From: Methylocella sp.
GTDB taxonomy: Bacteria > Pseudomonadota > Alphaproteobacteria > Rhizobiales > Beijerinckiaceae
Reading direction: 5' to 3'
Assembly (NCBI GenBank): GCA_037200525.1
Contig: JBBCGG010000001.1
Coordinates: forward strand, 4,890,501 to 4,954,500
Length of the DNA stretch: 64,000 nt
In this document: in pieces, positions 1-6,496 of the stretch
How the letters are laid out: every line of letters starts with the position of its first letter
Numbering within the stretch: the first letter of the stretch is position 1
The notes under the pieces: model-generated
Told to the model about the DNA's origin: nothing
The model's input: the letters and a program-made list of their open reading frames with translations, nothing else
The model's database searches: none
Translations under genes and position numbers: made by a program

Positions 1-599
1 TCGAAGTCGCCATAGCCGCGCGGCGAACCGGGACGACCATCCCACCCGCAATAGCCGCCATAGAGCACGCCTATCACGGTGTTGGCGAAGCGCTCGGAGC
101 CAGTTATGGCGCGGCTCTCCAGATAGTTCTGGGCCAGGGTAAATGGGGCGCGAGGCCAATCAGTAATCTTGTGGAGGGCGCAAGCTTCGTCGATCGACAT
201 GCCAGCCGGCCAATACCATTTGTGGAAATGCGACACTTCGTCGGTCGCCATGCGCCACAGGTATCTCGCATTGCTTATGCGCTCAGCTTCCGAGAAGATA
301 TCGACGCGTGGCGGCTCTCCAGCTTCGACCTTCGCGGCCTCGATCAACTCATCAAAATACTCGCGGCAACTAGCCAGCGCTCCGCTGCCCAGTGCTGGGT
401 CATCGTAATCAGCAGGGAAGATGCTATAGCCGGTAGCACTAAGCCGCACCTGGACTTCCAAGCTTTCTGGCCCAGGACCGAAGCAGCGAACAGAGCCGGT
501 TTCAACACTCCCCTCAAGCGCGCGCGCGTACCATTCAAGCGCCTCAGGGTTAGCGGAGCCCCTGGCGTTGTGCGGCGCGTCTTGCTCGTCGCTGCTCAT
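1..599 (-). CDS. hypothetical protein, C-terminus cut by window edge
   Basis: The minus strand is open from an ATG at 599 through the left edge, giving about 199 residues of an incomplete protein. It begins MSSDEQDAPHNARG. The sequence is mixed and soluble-looking, with aromatic-rich stretches (WYWPAG around residue 125, VLYGGYCGWDG near residue 185). There is no signal peptide or membrane segment. I do not recognise a family. It is the most downstream visible gene of a minus-strand series of accessory genes, 38 bases after the stop of the next gene. The open frame and normal composition support a real gene; the function is unknown. Confidence 0.6.
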   Translation of the reverse strand, partial: MSSDEQDAPHNARGSANPEALEWYARALEGSVETGSVRCFGPGPESLEVQVRLSATGYSIFPADYDDPALGSGALASCREYFDELIEAAKVEAGEPPRVDIFSEAERISNARYLWRMATDEVSHFHKWYWPAGMSIDEACALHKITDWPRAPFTLAQNYLESRAITGSERFANTVIGVLYGGYCGWDGRPGSPRGYGDF

Positions 600-637
600 C
601 AGTAAAGCTCCTAAGCGTAAGCTTCCAGCAATTCAGA

Positions 638-1048
638 TCAAGCCGCTTCAAAATCTGGATCATGGTCGCAAGGAATATCAACAATAGGCGTTCGGCCTCC
701 AATAAAAACAGAAATTGGTGGAGCGAAGCCCCCAAGCTGAACCCGGAAGCAACGGAATGAGTATCCGATGCGCTCTGCGAATTCTTTGTAGCCTTTCTTA
801 GGCATTTTATTGGCCCGCAAATACATCGCATAAACGCCATGCCTGCTATCGCAAAATATTCTCTCGATGCAGCTTTTTAACTCTTCAGGCATGGGTTTAA
901 TTGCGAAGCGAATTGCGTGAAGTTCGGCTTCGATATGGTGGCGGCTTTCTACCCAAACGCCGTCGATGCTGGATAGCGAGTTGTACTTCGATCGTTCCTC
1001 AGGCGTCATTTCGCTTAAGCGACTTCTGTCTGCTTCTTCGTTCAACAT
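638..1048 (-). CDS. hypothetical protein (136 aa)
   Basis: The frame stays open upstream to 1111, but the ATG at 1048 is preceded by AAAGGA at a normal distance, so that start (MLNEEADRSR) is preferred. The longer version would overlap the next gene. The protein is charged in its first half and contains a CIERIFCDSR segment near the middle and a hydrophobic patch near the C-terminus. It has no recognisable domain. It lies 55 bases downstream of the AlpA-like gene and may share its transcript. This is probably a real accessory gene of unknown role. Confidence 0.55.
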   Translation of the reverse strand: MLNEEADRSRLSEMTPEERSKYNSLSSIDGVWVESRHHIEAELHAIRFAIKPMPEELKSCIERIFCDSRHGVYAMYLRANKMPKKGYKEFAERIGYSFRCFRVQLGGFAPPISVFIGGRTPIVDIPCDHDPDFEAA

Positions 1049-1103
1049 CAATCTATTCCTTTCAAAGTATGGGCGGCGTGGCAAAGTTGATCTACATGAC
1101 GTG

Positions 1104-1343
1104 CTATCCAACCTTCAACTTGGCAGGAACTACAGTTGCCTTCTCCAGGCGCGCGATTACCTCAAGGATGCTAGATTTTCTCCAACGGTACTCGCGACCG
1201 ATCTTTATCGGCGTCGGGAACTCAAGATCAGCATAGTACGGATGACGACGGTAGCGCCAAAAAGTCGTCTCAGATCGGCAACCCAGCATGATCATCGCGT
1301 CGGAAGTGCTAATCCAAATCTCATCATCTTTCAGTGTAGGCAT
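1104..1343 (-). CDS. AlpA/excisionase-like DNA-binding protein
   Basis: A 79-residue protein starting at the ATG at 1343, which has a near-perfect ribosome binding site (AAAGGAG, 8 bases upstream). It reads as a small winged-helix protein of the AlpA/MerR-like kind. The N-terminal half has a predicted helix-turn-helix (STSDAMIMLGCRSETTFWRY), followed by the FPTPIKIG..YRW.KS.I motif typical of AlpA-type phage and island regulators. Such proteins usually control excision or expression of integrated elements. No integrase is visible within the window. Family assignment is by eye; the exact target is unknown. Confidence 0.7.
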   Translation of the reverse strand: MPTLKDDEIWISTSDAMIMLGCRSETTFWRYRRHPYYADLEFPTPIKIGREYRWRKSSILEVIARLEKATVVPAKLKVG

Positions 1344-1671
1344 CGTATGGTCTCCTTTAATAGCCTTCGCGGAGCCTATAACGAAAGAATAAATGACGTA
1401 TACACCTAAACAGCGCCTCGATTTAATTATTAGTTTTGGTCTTTTTCCGAAAAAACGAAACACTTAAGCTAAGCCTTATTGTTGCTCAGCCTCGGGCACC
1501 TAGCCGTCTTGCTAGCGCTAGCAACGCGGCCCAGCGTCAGCCCAACAAAAAGCCCAGCGCGGGGATCGAGAGCGCTGGGCAGGATCTCTCAGTAAAATTC
1601 GAGGGCCTTAACGCCGCTCGCAGCGCTCCTGCAATCCGTGGTACGCTCAGCGGAAAGCAGGAGACTCGTTA
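1344..1671. other. 328-base intergenic region between divergent accessory genes
   Basis: The region separates the minus-strand AlpA-like gene from the plus-strand gene at 1672. Its left third is AT-rich and should hold the promoter of the AlpA-like gene. The right part carries a strong hairpin at 1552-1580, listed separately. A plus-strand frame from 1436 to 1672 is open but has no ribosome binding site or protein-like features, so it was not called. Confidence 0.5.
1547..1580 (-). terminator. Rho-independent terminator reading leftward
   Basis: A perfect 9-base inverted repeat (GCCCAGCGC at 1552-1560, GCGCTGGGC at 1572-1580) has an 11-base loop. Read on the minus strand it is followed by TTTTTGTT (positions 1551 downward), the layout of an intrinsic terminator. 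No annotated minus-strand gene ends just to its right; the nearest upstream gene there is on the plus strand. It may end a small RNA, or the minus-strand transcript coming from 2230-3553. Confidence 0.6.
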
Positions 1672-1962
1672 ATGGCCAAATTTTACGTCGTTTGTATCAT
1701 GTCGCCGGAAGAAGGCGGACGGTATACGGTATTTGAAGAAAACCCTCTAAATGCCAAATCCTACGCAGACAACGCCTTATCGAAGGGCGCTGACTCGCCA
1801 GTGAATATCTATTCAGTTGAAGCAAGCGACGTCCGAGCGGCCCATGAGGCAGTAAAAGCGGACAAAGGCTCTCTCTATCTTTCTCTTTCGCTGAAGGCGA
1901 CGCCTGAACAAATCGAGGCCGCGAAAGAAATACAAATGATAGACGATCTCCTTGGGTTTTGA
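1672..1962 (+). CDS. hypothetical protein (96 aa)
   Basis: It starts at the ATG at 1672, with AGGAG ten bases upstream. The protein is small, soluble and acidic, beginning MAKFYVVCIMSPEEGGRY. It has regular alternating strands and two helices in the C-terminal half (residues 50-62 and 73-92). It has no catalytic motif or membrane segment and I do not recognise a family. It is the only plus-strand gene in the first 4 kb and is flanked by minus-strand accessory genes. Confidence 0.6.
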   Translation: MAKFYVVCIMSPEEGGRYTVFEENPLNAKSYADNALSKGADSPVNIYSVEASDVRAAHEAVKADKGSLYLSLSLKATPEQIEAAKEIQMIDDLLGF

Positions 1963-2041
1963 ATCGATCCCATCACCGGAAGCTGCTTTTAGAATGCCCA
2001 CCGAACCTAAAGGCGAAAAGCCCCCGCCGGTGTGCTAACCG

Positions 2042-2117
2042 CTGGGCCTAGGGCGGGTCGAAGGGATGGGGAGCTAGCCGAGTACTGGCCAGGCCCTCGA
2101 AGCCACCTAGGGCCCAG
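2042..2117. other. long GC-rich foldback in intergenic region
   Basis: CTGGGCC-TAGG at 2042-2052 can pair with CCTAGGGCCCAG at 2106-2117, giving an 11-bp stem with one bulge. An inner pairing of TCGAAGGG with CCCTCGA extends it into a rod. It sits in the 267-base gap between the gene at 1672 and the zinc-ribbon gene ending at 2230. It could be a structured RNA or a DNA-level repeat; the strand cannot be decided. Confidence 0.3.
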
Positions 2118-2229
2118 GAAAAAGACCGGCGCGGAACCATCATCCGCTTTCCCGGCAAGAGCGCCCCGCACAAAGGCGGATGGTCAGGCTCGGCCCGTAA
2201 CGAGGAGTGGAAAACCGGGCCGGATCCAG

Positions 2230-2538
2230 TTACGAAAAATCAACAATGCGTTTAGAGCGCAGGACCAATCGATGTTTGCAATCGGAGCAAGTTGCCGATC
2301 CCACTAGAGAGACCGCCGCGCCGCAATTCGGACAAGCGCCGACGCGAACGAATAGACCGCCTCCAATTAAGAATGGAGCTGCGATGAAAGCGATGAACAT
2401 CAACGGCAAGAAGAAGATCCCAAGGACCATCAACACGCCGACGACGCCTAGCCCATTGAAAGCTCCTGAAAGCGGAGCAGCGCGTGAGGCGGTAAATTTC
2501 CGGCCTCCAAAATCAGCCGGTGGGAACTGCGCATCCAT
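2230..2538 (-). CDS. small membrane protein with C-terminal zinc ribbon
   Basis: A 102-residue protein starting at the ATG at 2538, with GGGAGG just upstream inside the end of the preceding micro-gene. Residues 27-66 form one or two hydrophobic segments, followed by a four-cysteine zinc-ribbon arrangement: C69-P-N-C72 and C84-S-D-C87. The C-terminus is basic. The architecture (membrane hairpin plus a cytosolic zinc ribbon) is common among small uncharacterised membrane proteins. It begins one base after the stop codon of the 42-residue membrane peptide, so the two are probably translationally coupled. The function is unknown. Confidence 0.65.
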   Translation of the reverse strand: MDAQFPPADFGGRKFTASRAAPLSGAFNGLGVVGVLMVLGIFFLPLMFIAFIAAPFLIGGGLFVRVGACPNCGAAVSLVGSATCSDCKHRLVLRSKRIVDFS

Positions 2539-2539
2539 C

Positions 2540-2668
2540 TTACCCTCCCTGCTGCAAGCGAAGGAAAATTAGGGCGTCGAAAACAAGCAGGACAAGGCTG
2601 ACCAGAGCGATCGTTCGCGACAGAGTTGGACGGTTCAGATAGACTTTCGAAGGCTTTCCGAGTACCAT
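2540..2668 (-). CDS. 42-residue single-pass membrane micro-protein
   Basis: The minus-strand frame runs from ATG at 2668 to TAA at 2540-2542. It has AAGGA about eight bases before the start. The N-terminal 18 residues are basic and polar (MVLGKPSKVYLNRP), followed by one strong hydrophobic helix at about residues 19-37 (IALVSLVLLVFDALIFL) and a short tail. The stop codon is followed after one base by the ATG of the zinc-ribbon membrane protein, which itself uses the GGGAGG encoded in this gene's last codons. The spacing, the ribosome binding site and the transmembrane helix support a real small gene. Confidence 0.6.
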   Translation of the reverse strand: MVLGKPSKVYLNRPTLSRTIALVSLVLLVFDALIFLRLQQGG

Positions 2669-2735
2669 TTACTTGTTCCTTTTTCTATCCGGTTTAGGGG
2701 ACACAGGAAGCCCGCGCCAACAGGCTTTCCGACTC

Positions 2736-2763
2736 AGGCTGGGGAGCAATCCTCAGCCTTTTT
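2736..2763 (+). terminator. Rho-independent terminator reading rightward
   Basis: A 10-bp stem closed by a GCAA tetraloop (2736-2745 with 2750-2759, one G-T pair) is followed by TTTTT. On the plus strand this is a textbook intrinsic terminator. A weaker hairpin (GGAAGCC with GGCTTTCC) lies just before it at 2706-2730. No plus-strand gene ends nearby, so it may finish a small RNA. The minus-strand gene at 2765 stops right beside it, but in that direction the T-run is missing. Confidence 0.6.
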
Positions 2764-2764
2764 G

Positions 2765-3049
2765 TTAGCTCAAGGGCCTCATTAGTTCCTGCGCGGTAGG
2801 CAACTTCGCAATCACTTCAACGAGGGCGTGGCTGAGAAGCGTAGCTAGACGCCTGTGCGCGGTCGCCGCTTGTGCGTCGCTCGGGTTGAGTTCATTAAAG
2901 TCAAAGAACAGGATTGCCATTGCGTCATCGAGCTTCGCGGCTTGCGCGGCTTCTGAGATCACCTCAAGGACTTTTTTTCTCGCCATTTCAGCGAATTGCT
3001 CCAGAGCTTCGTCATCATCCTCGTCTAAAATCATTTCATTGCGGGGCAT
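2765..3049 (-). CDS. hypothetical acidic helical protein (94 aa)
   Basis: The ATG at 3049 has AAGGAG seven bases upstream and is chosen over an in-frame TTG at 3064. The protein starts MPRNEMILDEDDDEALEQF and is very acidic at the N-terminus. The rest is alanine-rich and almost wholly helical. No family is recognised. It follows the 64-residue gene by 47 bases on the same strand and probably belongs to the operon headed by the helix-turn-helix gene at 3553. Confidence 0.55.
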   Translation of the reverse strand: MPRNEMILDEDDDEALEQFAEMARKKVLEVISEAAQAAKLDDAMAILFFDFNELNPSDAQAATAHRRLATLLSHALVEVIAKLPTAQELMRPLS

Positions 3050-3096
3050 GCGTTTCTCCTTCAATTAAATGATAACCATAATACTATTGGGCGTGC

Positions 3097-3291
3097 TTAA
3101 ACCTTCTTTGCGATCTGTTCAGCCAACAGTGGGAAGCGACCAACGCGCAACATCGAAAACGACTGCCGCACGAAGTCAGATATCGCCTTTCCCTTCGTTG
3201 GGGATTTGTCGAGCGCGTCGCTGATCTCTTGGGTCAATCCCGCTTCCCCAGCCGCCACCAAGATAAGTTTTTCGGCGTCTCGCTTGGTCAT
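3097..3291 (-). CDS. hypothetical protein (64 aa)
   Basis: It starts at the ATG at 3291, four bases after the stop of the helix-turn-helix gene, with AAAAAGG upstream. This is a typical tight operon layout. The protein (MTKRDAEKLILVAAGEAGLT...) is small, helical and soluble, and no domain is recognised. Its coupling to a DNA-binding protein suggests a regulatory or element-maintenance role, which is only inference. Confidence 0.55.
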   Translation of the reverse strand: MTKRDAEKLILVAAGEAGLTQEISDALDKSPTKGKAISDFVRQSFSMLRVGRFPLLAEQIAKKV

Positions 3292-3295
3292 CAGC

Positions 3296-3553
3296 TCAGC
3301 CCTTTTTCCGCGCCAGCTTGTTTTCTGGTTTCATGTTGTCGCCGCGCGTGACCTCGCTGCCGTCGCCTTCGCGTAAAAGCCGGGCAATTTCCTCAGCCGG
3401 CACCCTAATGCGGCCAGCGATCGTGACCGTGCGGAGCTTTCCTTCACGCCGCATAATGTAGAGCGTGTTGGGAGAGAGTTGCAGCAACTTCGTCGCCACT
3501 TGCATAGTGTAAACGAGCGGCTCCGGCCTCTCATCTTCTCTAAGAGCTTCCAT
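3296..3553 (-). CDS. excisionase-type helix-turn-helix protein
   Basis: An 85-residue protein with a clear HTH_17/excisionase-like domain at residues 12-62. The pattern is: V.YTMQVATKLLQLSPNTLY (helix-turn-helix), then MRREGKLRTVTIAGRIRVP (wing), then a helix EEIARLLREG. The tail is basic and probably disordered. This family includes plasmid and island regulators and Xis-like factors. It heads a minus-strand run of small genes and has an AT-rich palindromic region upstream. The start at 3553 has a weak GGAAAG ribosome binding site; a longer alternative cannot be excluded. Confidence 0.75.
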   Translation of the reverse strand: MEALREDERPEPLVYTMQVATKLLQLSPNTLYIMRREGKLRTVTIAGRIRVPAEEIARLLREGDGSEVTRGDNMKPENKLARKKG

Positions 3554-3637
3554 GGTTTGCTTTCCATTCTTTAATTGCTTACAATATCTAGCCTATTTCC
3601 TCTTATACCGGCTAACGTAGCCCATCGTCTACAAAAA

Positions 3638-3658
3638 AATACATATAAAATCTGTATT
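3638..3658. promoter_or_regulatory. AT-rich palindromic operator candidate
   Basis: AATACA at 3638-3643 and TGTATT at 3653-3658 form a perfect inverted repeat with a 9-base AT-rich spacer. It lies 85 bases before the start of the helix-turn-helix gene, where a promoter is expected. Autoregulation by that protein is a reasonable guess, with no direct evidence. Confidence 0.35.
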
Positions 3659-4009
3659 ATCATATTTTATTTAGAGCGTTGCTAGCTATTTGAGAATGAA
3701 ACGCGGATATTTCACTTCCAAAGAAGCGATTTGAGTACGCTATCCTTTGCGTTCCTCGGCATTGCTTCAAATGACTATGAAAAATATTACCTCACGCATA
3801 CGGGAGGCAGCAAGGGCTCAACTGCAACTTTGTCATAACCTCGTATCAGCTCCCGTCCCGCCCGCGCTCACGCGAAATTGATAAGGCCTTCCGACAACCA
3901 CAAAACCGCCCTGTTGATAGGCTCGTATAGGGAAAGACAGGCCGGGCACCGGGCTACGGGTTGAAACGGGGGTAGCTGAAACGCTAAACGCCCTTTTCCC
4001 TCTGGAAAC

Positions 4010-4030
4010 GAGCGGATCGTTTATCCGCTC
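4010..4030. promoter_or_regulatory. inverted repeat upstream of VOC gene
   Basis: GAGCGGAT (4010-4017) and ATCCGCTC (4023-4030) are perfect 8-base arms around a 5-base loop. It lies in the expected 5' leader or operator position of the gene starting at 4078. No T-run follows, so it is more likely an operator or leader structure than a terminator. Confidence 0.35.
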
Positions 4031-4077
4031 TCCTCGCCGGAAAATAGTCGTGCAGGCCATTTTGGGGGAAGCTAACC

Positions 4078-4554
4078 ATGAATGAGCGACCGAGAACCCA
4101 GAAAGTCAGCCCTATTCCGCAAGGGCGTCAAGGGGCTATTCCCTACCTCAGCGTCCGCAACGCGAGCGCAGCAACGGAATTCTACAAGCGCGCATTCGGC
4201 GCAACCGAAACGCTCTGCATCGGCCCCGATGGCGCAATCGACCACGCCGAACTCGAAATCGGCGGAGCGAGAATCATGGTTTCGGACGAGTTTTCCGATC
4301 ATGAGGCCTTATCGCCTGACACAATCGGCGGAACGCCGGTGCTGATCCACCTTTATGTCGAGGATGTAGACGCCTTTACGCGCCACGCCCAAAGCCAAGG
4401 GCTAAAAGTGCTGCGCGCGGTCAATAACCAATTTTACGGCGATCGCTGCGGCAAATTCGAGGATCCATTCGGACATCGCTGGTGGATCGCCAGCCATATC
4501 GAGGATGTCTCGACGGAAGAAATACGGTGGCGCGCCGCCACGCTTTATAGCTGA
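4078..4554 (+). CDS. VOC-family (glyoxalase/PhnB-like) protein
   Basis: A 158-residue protein with the vicinal-oxygen-chelate fold signature. IPYLSVRNASAATEFYKRAFGA opens the first beta-alpha-beta-beta-beta module (residues 22-43). Then come DHAELEIGGARIMVSDE, a second module beginning VLIHLYVEDVDAFTRHA, and the closing FEDPFGHRWWIASH. The layout matches PhnB-like members of the glyoxalase/bleomycin-resistance superfamily. These bind a metal and act on varied small molecules, so the substrate cannot be stated. GGGGGAA precedes the ATG. It is the first gene of ordinary core character in the window. Confidence 0.85.
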   Translation: MNERPRTQKVSPIPQGRQGAIPYLSVRNASAATEFYKRAFGATETLCIGPDGAIDHAELEIGGARIMVSDEFSDHEALSPDTIGGTPVLIHLYVEDVDAFTRHAQSQGLKVLRAVNNQFYGDRCGKFEDPFGHRWWIASHIEDVSTEEIRWRAATLYS

Positions 4555-4623
4555 TTTCACAGGAGGTTTCCGCCTCCGCCCGGGCAGGCTTGCCGCCAAG
4601 GCGTCAAACCCGTAAAAAGAACC

Positions 4624-5145
4624 ATGTGGATGCTTCGCCCCCAAGGCCCATGGTCCCGACCGCTCGCCGACCTCGTTGGGCCGCTGATCGATCCGGTTCT
4701 CGCGCGGCAAGGCTTTGGCCAATCAGACCTCATTCTGTTTTGGGACGATATCGTCGGCGAGCGGCTCGCCGCCGCATCGCAACCGATCAAGCTGCAATGG
4801 CCGCCGCGCGATCGCGCCCGCACCGCGGAAGGGGCGCAGCCCCCGGCGACCCTCGTCATACGCGTCGAGACGGGGTTTGCGCTTGAATTGCAACATTTGT
4901 CCGGCGCCGTCATCGAGCGCGTCAACGCGCATCTGGGCTGGCGCTGCGTCAACCGGCTCTTGCTGAAGCAGGGACCGGTGGAGCGGCGCTCCGCCGCCAA
5001 ACCGGCCCGCGCGGAGCCTGATCCCGCAATTGTGATCGTCGCCGAACGCGTGGTCGGCCCGATCGCCGATGAACCCTTGCGTCTGGCCTTGACGCGGCTC
5101 GGCGCCCGTGTGCTATCCCGCTCACCGCGGGGCGGCCATGGGTGA
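4624..5145 (+). CDS. DUF721/DciA-like protein
   Basis: A 173-residue protein with the DUF721 layout. An N-terminal helical part (PLADLVGPLIDPVLARQGFG) leads to DLILFWDDIVGERLAAASQPIKL, then a basic loop, then LVIRVETGFALELQHLSGAVIERVNAHLGW. This resembles DciA, the bacterial helicase-operator protein that loads DnaB where DnaC is absent. The longer C-terminal extension is usual for alphaproteobacterial members. It precedes a DsbA-like thiol oxidoreductase gene, a pairing often seen in Rhizobiales. The ATG at 4624 has only a weak AAAGA upstream. Confidence 0.7.
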   Translation: MWMLRPQGPWSRPLADLVGPLIDPVLARQGFGQSDLILFWDDIVGERLAAASQPIKLQWPPRDRARTAEGAQPPATLVIRVETGFALELQHLSGAVIERVNAHLGWRCVNRLLLKQGPVERRSAAKPARAEPDPAIVIVAERVVGPIADEPLRLALTRLGARVLSRSPRGGHG

Positions 5146-5250
5146 AATTCGGTTGCGAAACCTTAATGCCTTTTATCGCCGCGCCATGATAGGTTGCATT
5201 TAAGCTTGGCGGTCCCGTCAGTTCCCGCCCTTCCGGATGGATCGAAACTC

Positions 5251-5928
5251 ATGCATTCGCTGAATAAAAGCCCGGCGTTCAACAGCCGCCGCGCAATCCT
5301 CCAGGTCGCGGCCGCAGCCGCGCTCTTCATCGCTGGCCTCGCCGGCGGCCTTAGCGAATTGCGGGCCGAAGGCGCAAGCGTGCCGATCGACCAGCTCATG
5401 GCCGAGGGCGCCTTGCCCGATATTCCGATGGGCAAAAGCGACGCCCCGGTCACGATCGTCGAATATGCCTCGATGACCTGCTCCCATTGCGCGGCGTTTC
5501 ACGCGAACAGCTATCCGGCGCTCAAAAGCAAATATATCGATACCGGCAAAGTGCGGTTCATCTTGCGCGAATTTCCGCTAGATCCTCTGGCGACCGCCGG
5601 CTTCATGCTGGCGCGCTGCGCCGGCGACGACAAACGAAACGCCATCATCGATTTGCTTTTCGACCAGCAAAAGAACTGGGCGTTTACGGAGAAACCAGTC
5701 GAATCGCTGGCTAACCTCGTCAAGCAGGCCGGAATCAGCCAGGAGAGCTTCGAGACCTGCCTCAAAAACCAGGATCTCTACGAGAATATCAATAAAGTCC
5801 GCGATCGCGCCGCAGAGAAATTCGGCGTCAACGCCACGCCGACTTTTTTCATTAACGGCCAAAAGCAGAATGGCGAACTTTCGCCCGAGACAATCGACAA
5901 ATTGCTCGAGCCCTTGCTGAAGGGCTGA
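5251..5928 (+). CDS. DsbA-family thiol:disulfide oxidoreductase
   Basis: A secreted thioredoxin-fold protein of 225 residues if the ATG at 5251 is used; a TTG at 5194 is an alternative. It carries an arginine-containing hydrophobic signal (RRAILQV then a run of A/L/I/G, about residues 13-38). The redox centre is C77-S-H-C80, and the cis-proline loop NATPTFF is at about residues 194-200. The four-helix insertion contains EFPLDPLATAGFMLARC. The layout matches DsbA/DSBA-like oxidoreductases that act in the periplasm. It is convergent with sufT, with a palindromic repeat in the gap. Confidence 0.85.
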   Translation: MHSLNKSPAFNSRRAILQVAAAAALFIAGLAGGLSELRAEGASVPIDQLMAEGALPDIPMGKSDAPVTIVEYASMTCSHCAAFHANSYPALKSKYIDTGKVRFILREFPLDPLATAGFMLARCAGDDKRNAIIDLLFDQQKNWAFTEKPVESLANLVKQAGISQESFETCLKNQDLYENINKVRDRAAEKFGVNATPTFFINGQKQNGELSPETIDKLLEPLLKG

Positions 5929-5936
5929 CGCGTCAT

Positions 5937-5961
5937 CCCGAAAAGTCGCCGACTTTTCGGG
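5937..5961. repeat. REP-like palindrome, copy 1
   Basis: A perfect 11-base inverted repeat CCCGAAAAGTC / GACTTTTCGGG has a 3-base loop. It lies between the convergent genes dsbA-like and sufT. Related palindromes occur at 17750-17792 and 34634-34658, both also in convergent gaps. It could act as a bidirectional terminator or be a short interspersed element. Confidence 0.75.
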
Positions 5962-6031
5962 GTCTTGCGGCGGTTTTGGGATTTGAACTCGATCAGAGCG
6001 CCCGACGGCGCTCTAGGCCGGGCCGCGCCGC

Positions 6032-6424
6032 TCAGAACATGTCGAGCGCGACGCGCGCCTCAACCGACATGCGGCTCTGATCCCAGGGCGGATCGAAAAC
6101 AACGTCGACTTTCACGCCCAAAGTCCCGTTGATTGCGCCGATCGCCGTCTCCACGGAGCGGGAGAGTTCCCCCGCCACAGGACAGCCGGGAGCCGTCAAG
6201 GTCATCTCGACCTTGACCATGCGTTCCGCTTCCAGCTCGACCTTGTAGATCAGCCCCAATTCGTAAATATCGCACGGGATCTCCGGATCGAACACGGTCT
6301 TCAGAGCCGCGACCGCCTCGTCAAGGAAACGAACGCGCTCGACCTGCGGAATCGAGCCGTCGAAGATCCATTGCGGCTCGTTTGGCATGATTTCCGTAGC
6401 TTCGATGGTCTGCGTTTCTGCCAT
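6032..6424 (-). CDS. sufT: SUF-associated DUF59/MIP18 protein SufT
   Basis: A 130-residue protein of the DUF59 (MIP18) family. The diagnostic motifs are DPEIPCDIYELGLIY (residues 46-60) and TLTAPGCPVAGEL, the latter carrying the single conserved cysteine. SufT assists Fe-S cluster maturation and is usually encoded at the end of suf operons, as here, 72 bases after sufS. In many Rhizobiales sufA/IscA follows this gene. Here the next gene is a convergent dsbA-like gene, so no A-type carrier is encoded at this site. The N-terminal 20 residues are probably disordered. Confidence 0.88.
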   Translation of the reverse strand: MAETQTIEATEIMPNEPQWIFDGSIPQVERVRFLDEAVAALKTVFDPEIPCDIYELGLIYKVELEAERMVKVEMTLTAPGCPVAGELSRSVETAIGAINGTLGVKVDVVFDPPWDQSRMSVEARVALDMF

Positions 6425-6496
6425 TTACAGGCGCCTCGTTCCTTTCAGATTGATCAGCTCCAGACCGATCAACCGCATCAATCCGTAAATGTCGCC

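Larger units (their letters stand above)
3554..4077. other. 524-base intergenic region with two operator-like palindromes
   Basis: This gap separates the left accessory patch from core genes. The part near 3630-3670 is strikingly AT-rich compared with the surroundings and contains AATACA (3638-3643) facing TGTATT (3653-3658), plausible as operator and promoter for the minus-strand operon. A perfect 8-base repeat GAGCGGAT/ATCCGCTC lies at 4010-4030, 47 bases before the VOC gene. An open minus-strand frame at 3833-4060 has no coding character and was not called. Confidence 0.5.

Noticed and set aside
2032-2572. Overlapping plus-strand frames opposite the zinc-ribbon and micro-protein genes
   Set aside because: They are Arg/Pro/Ala-rich with no start signal, while the minus-strand genes have ribosome binding sites and clear motifs.
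3833-4060. 75-codon minus-strand frame in the island/core gap
   Set aside because: It has no ribosome binding site, no conserved features, and lies over the palindrome at 4010-4030.
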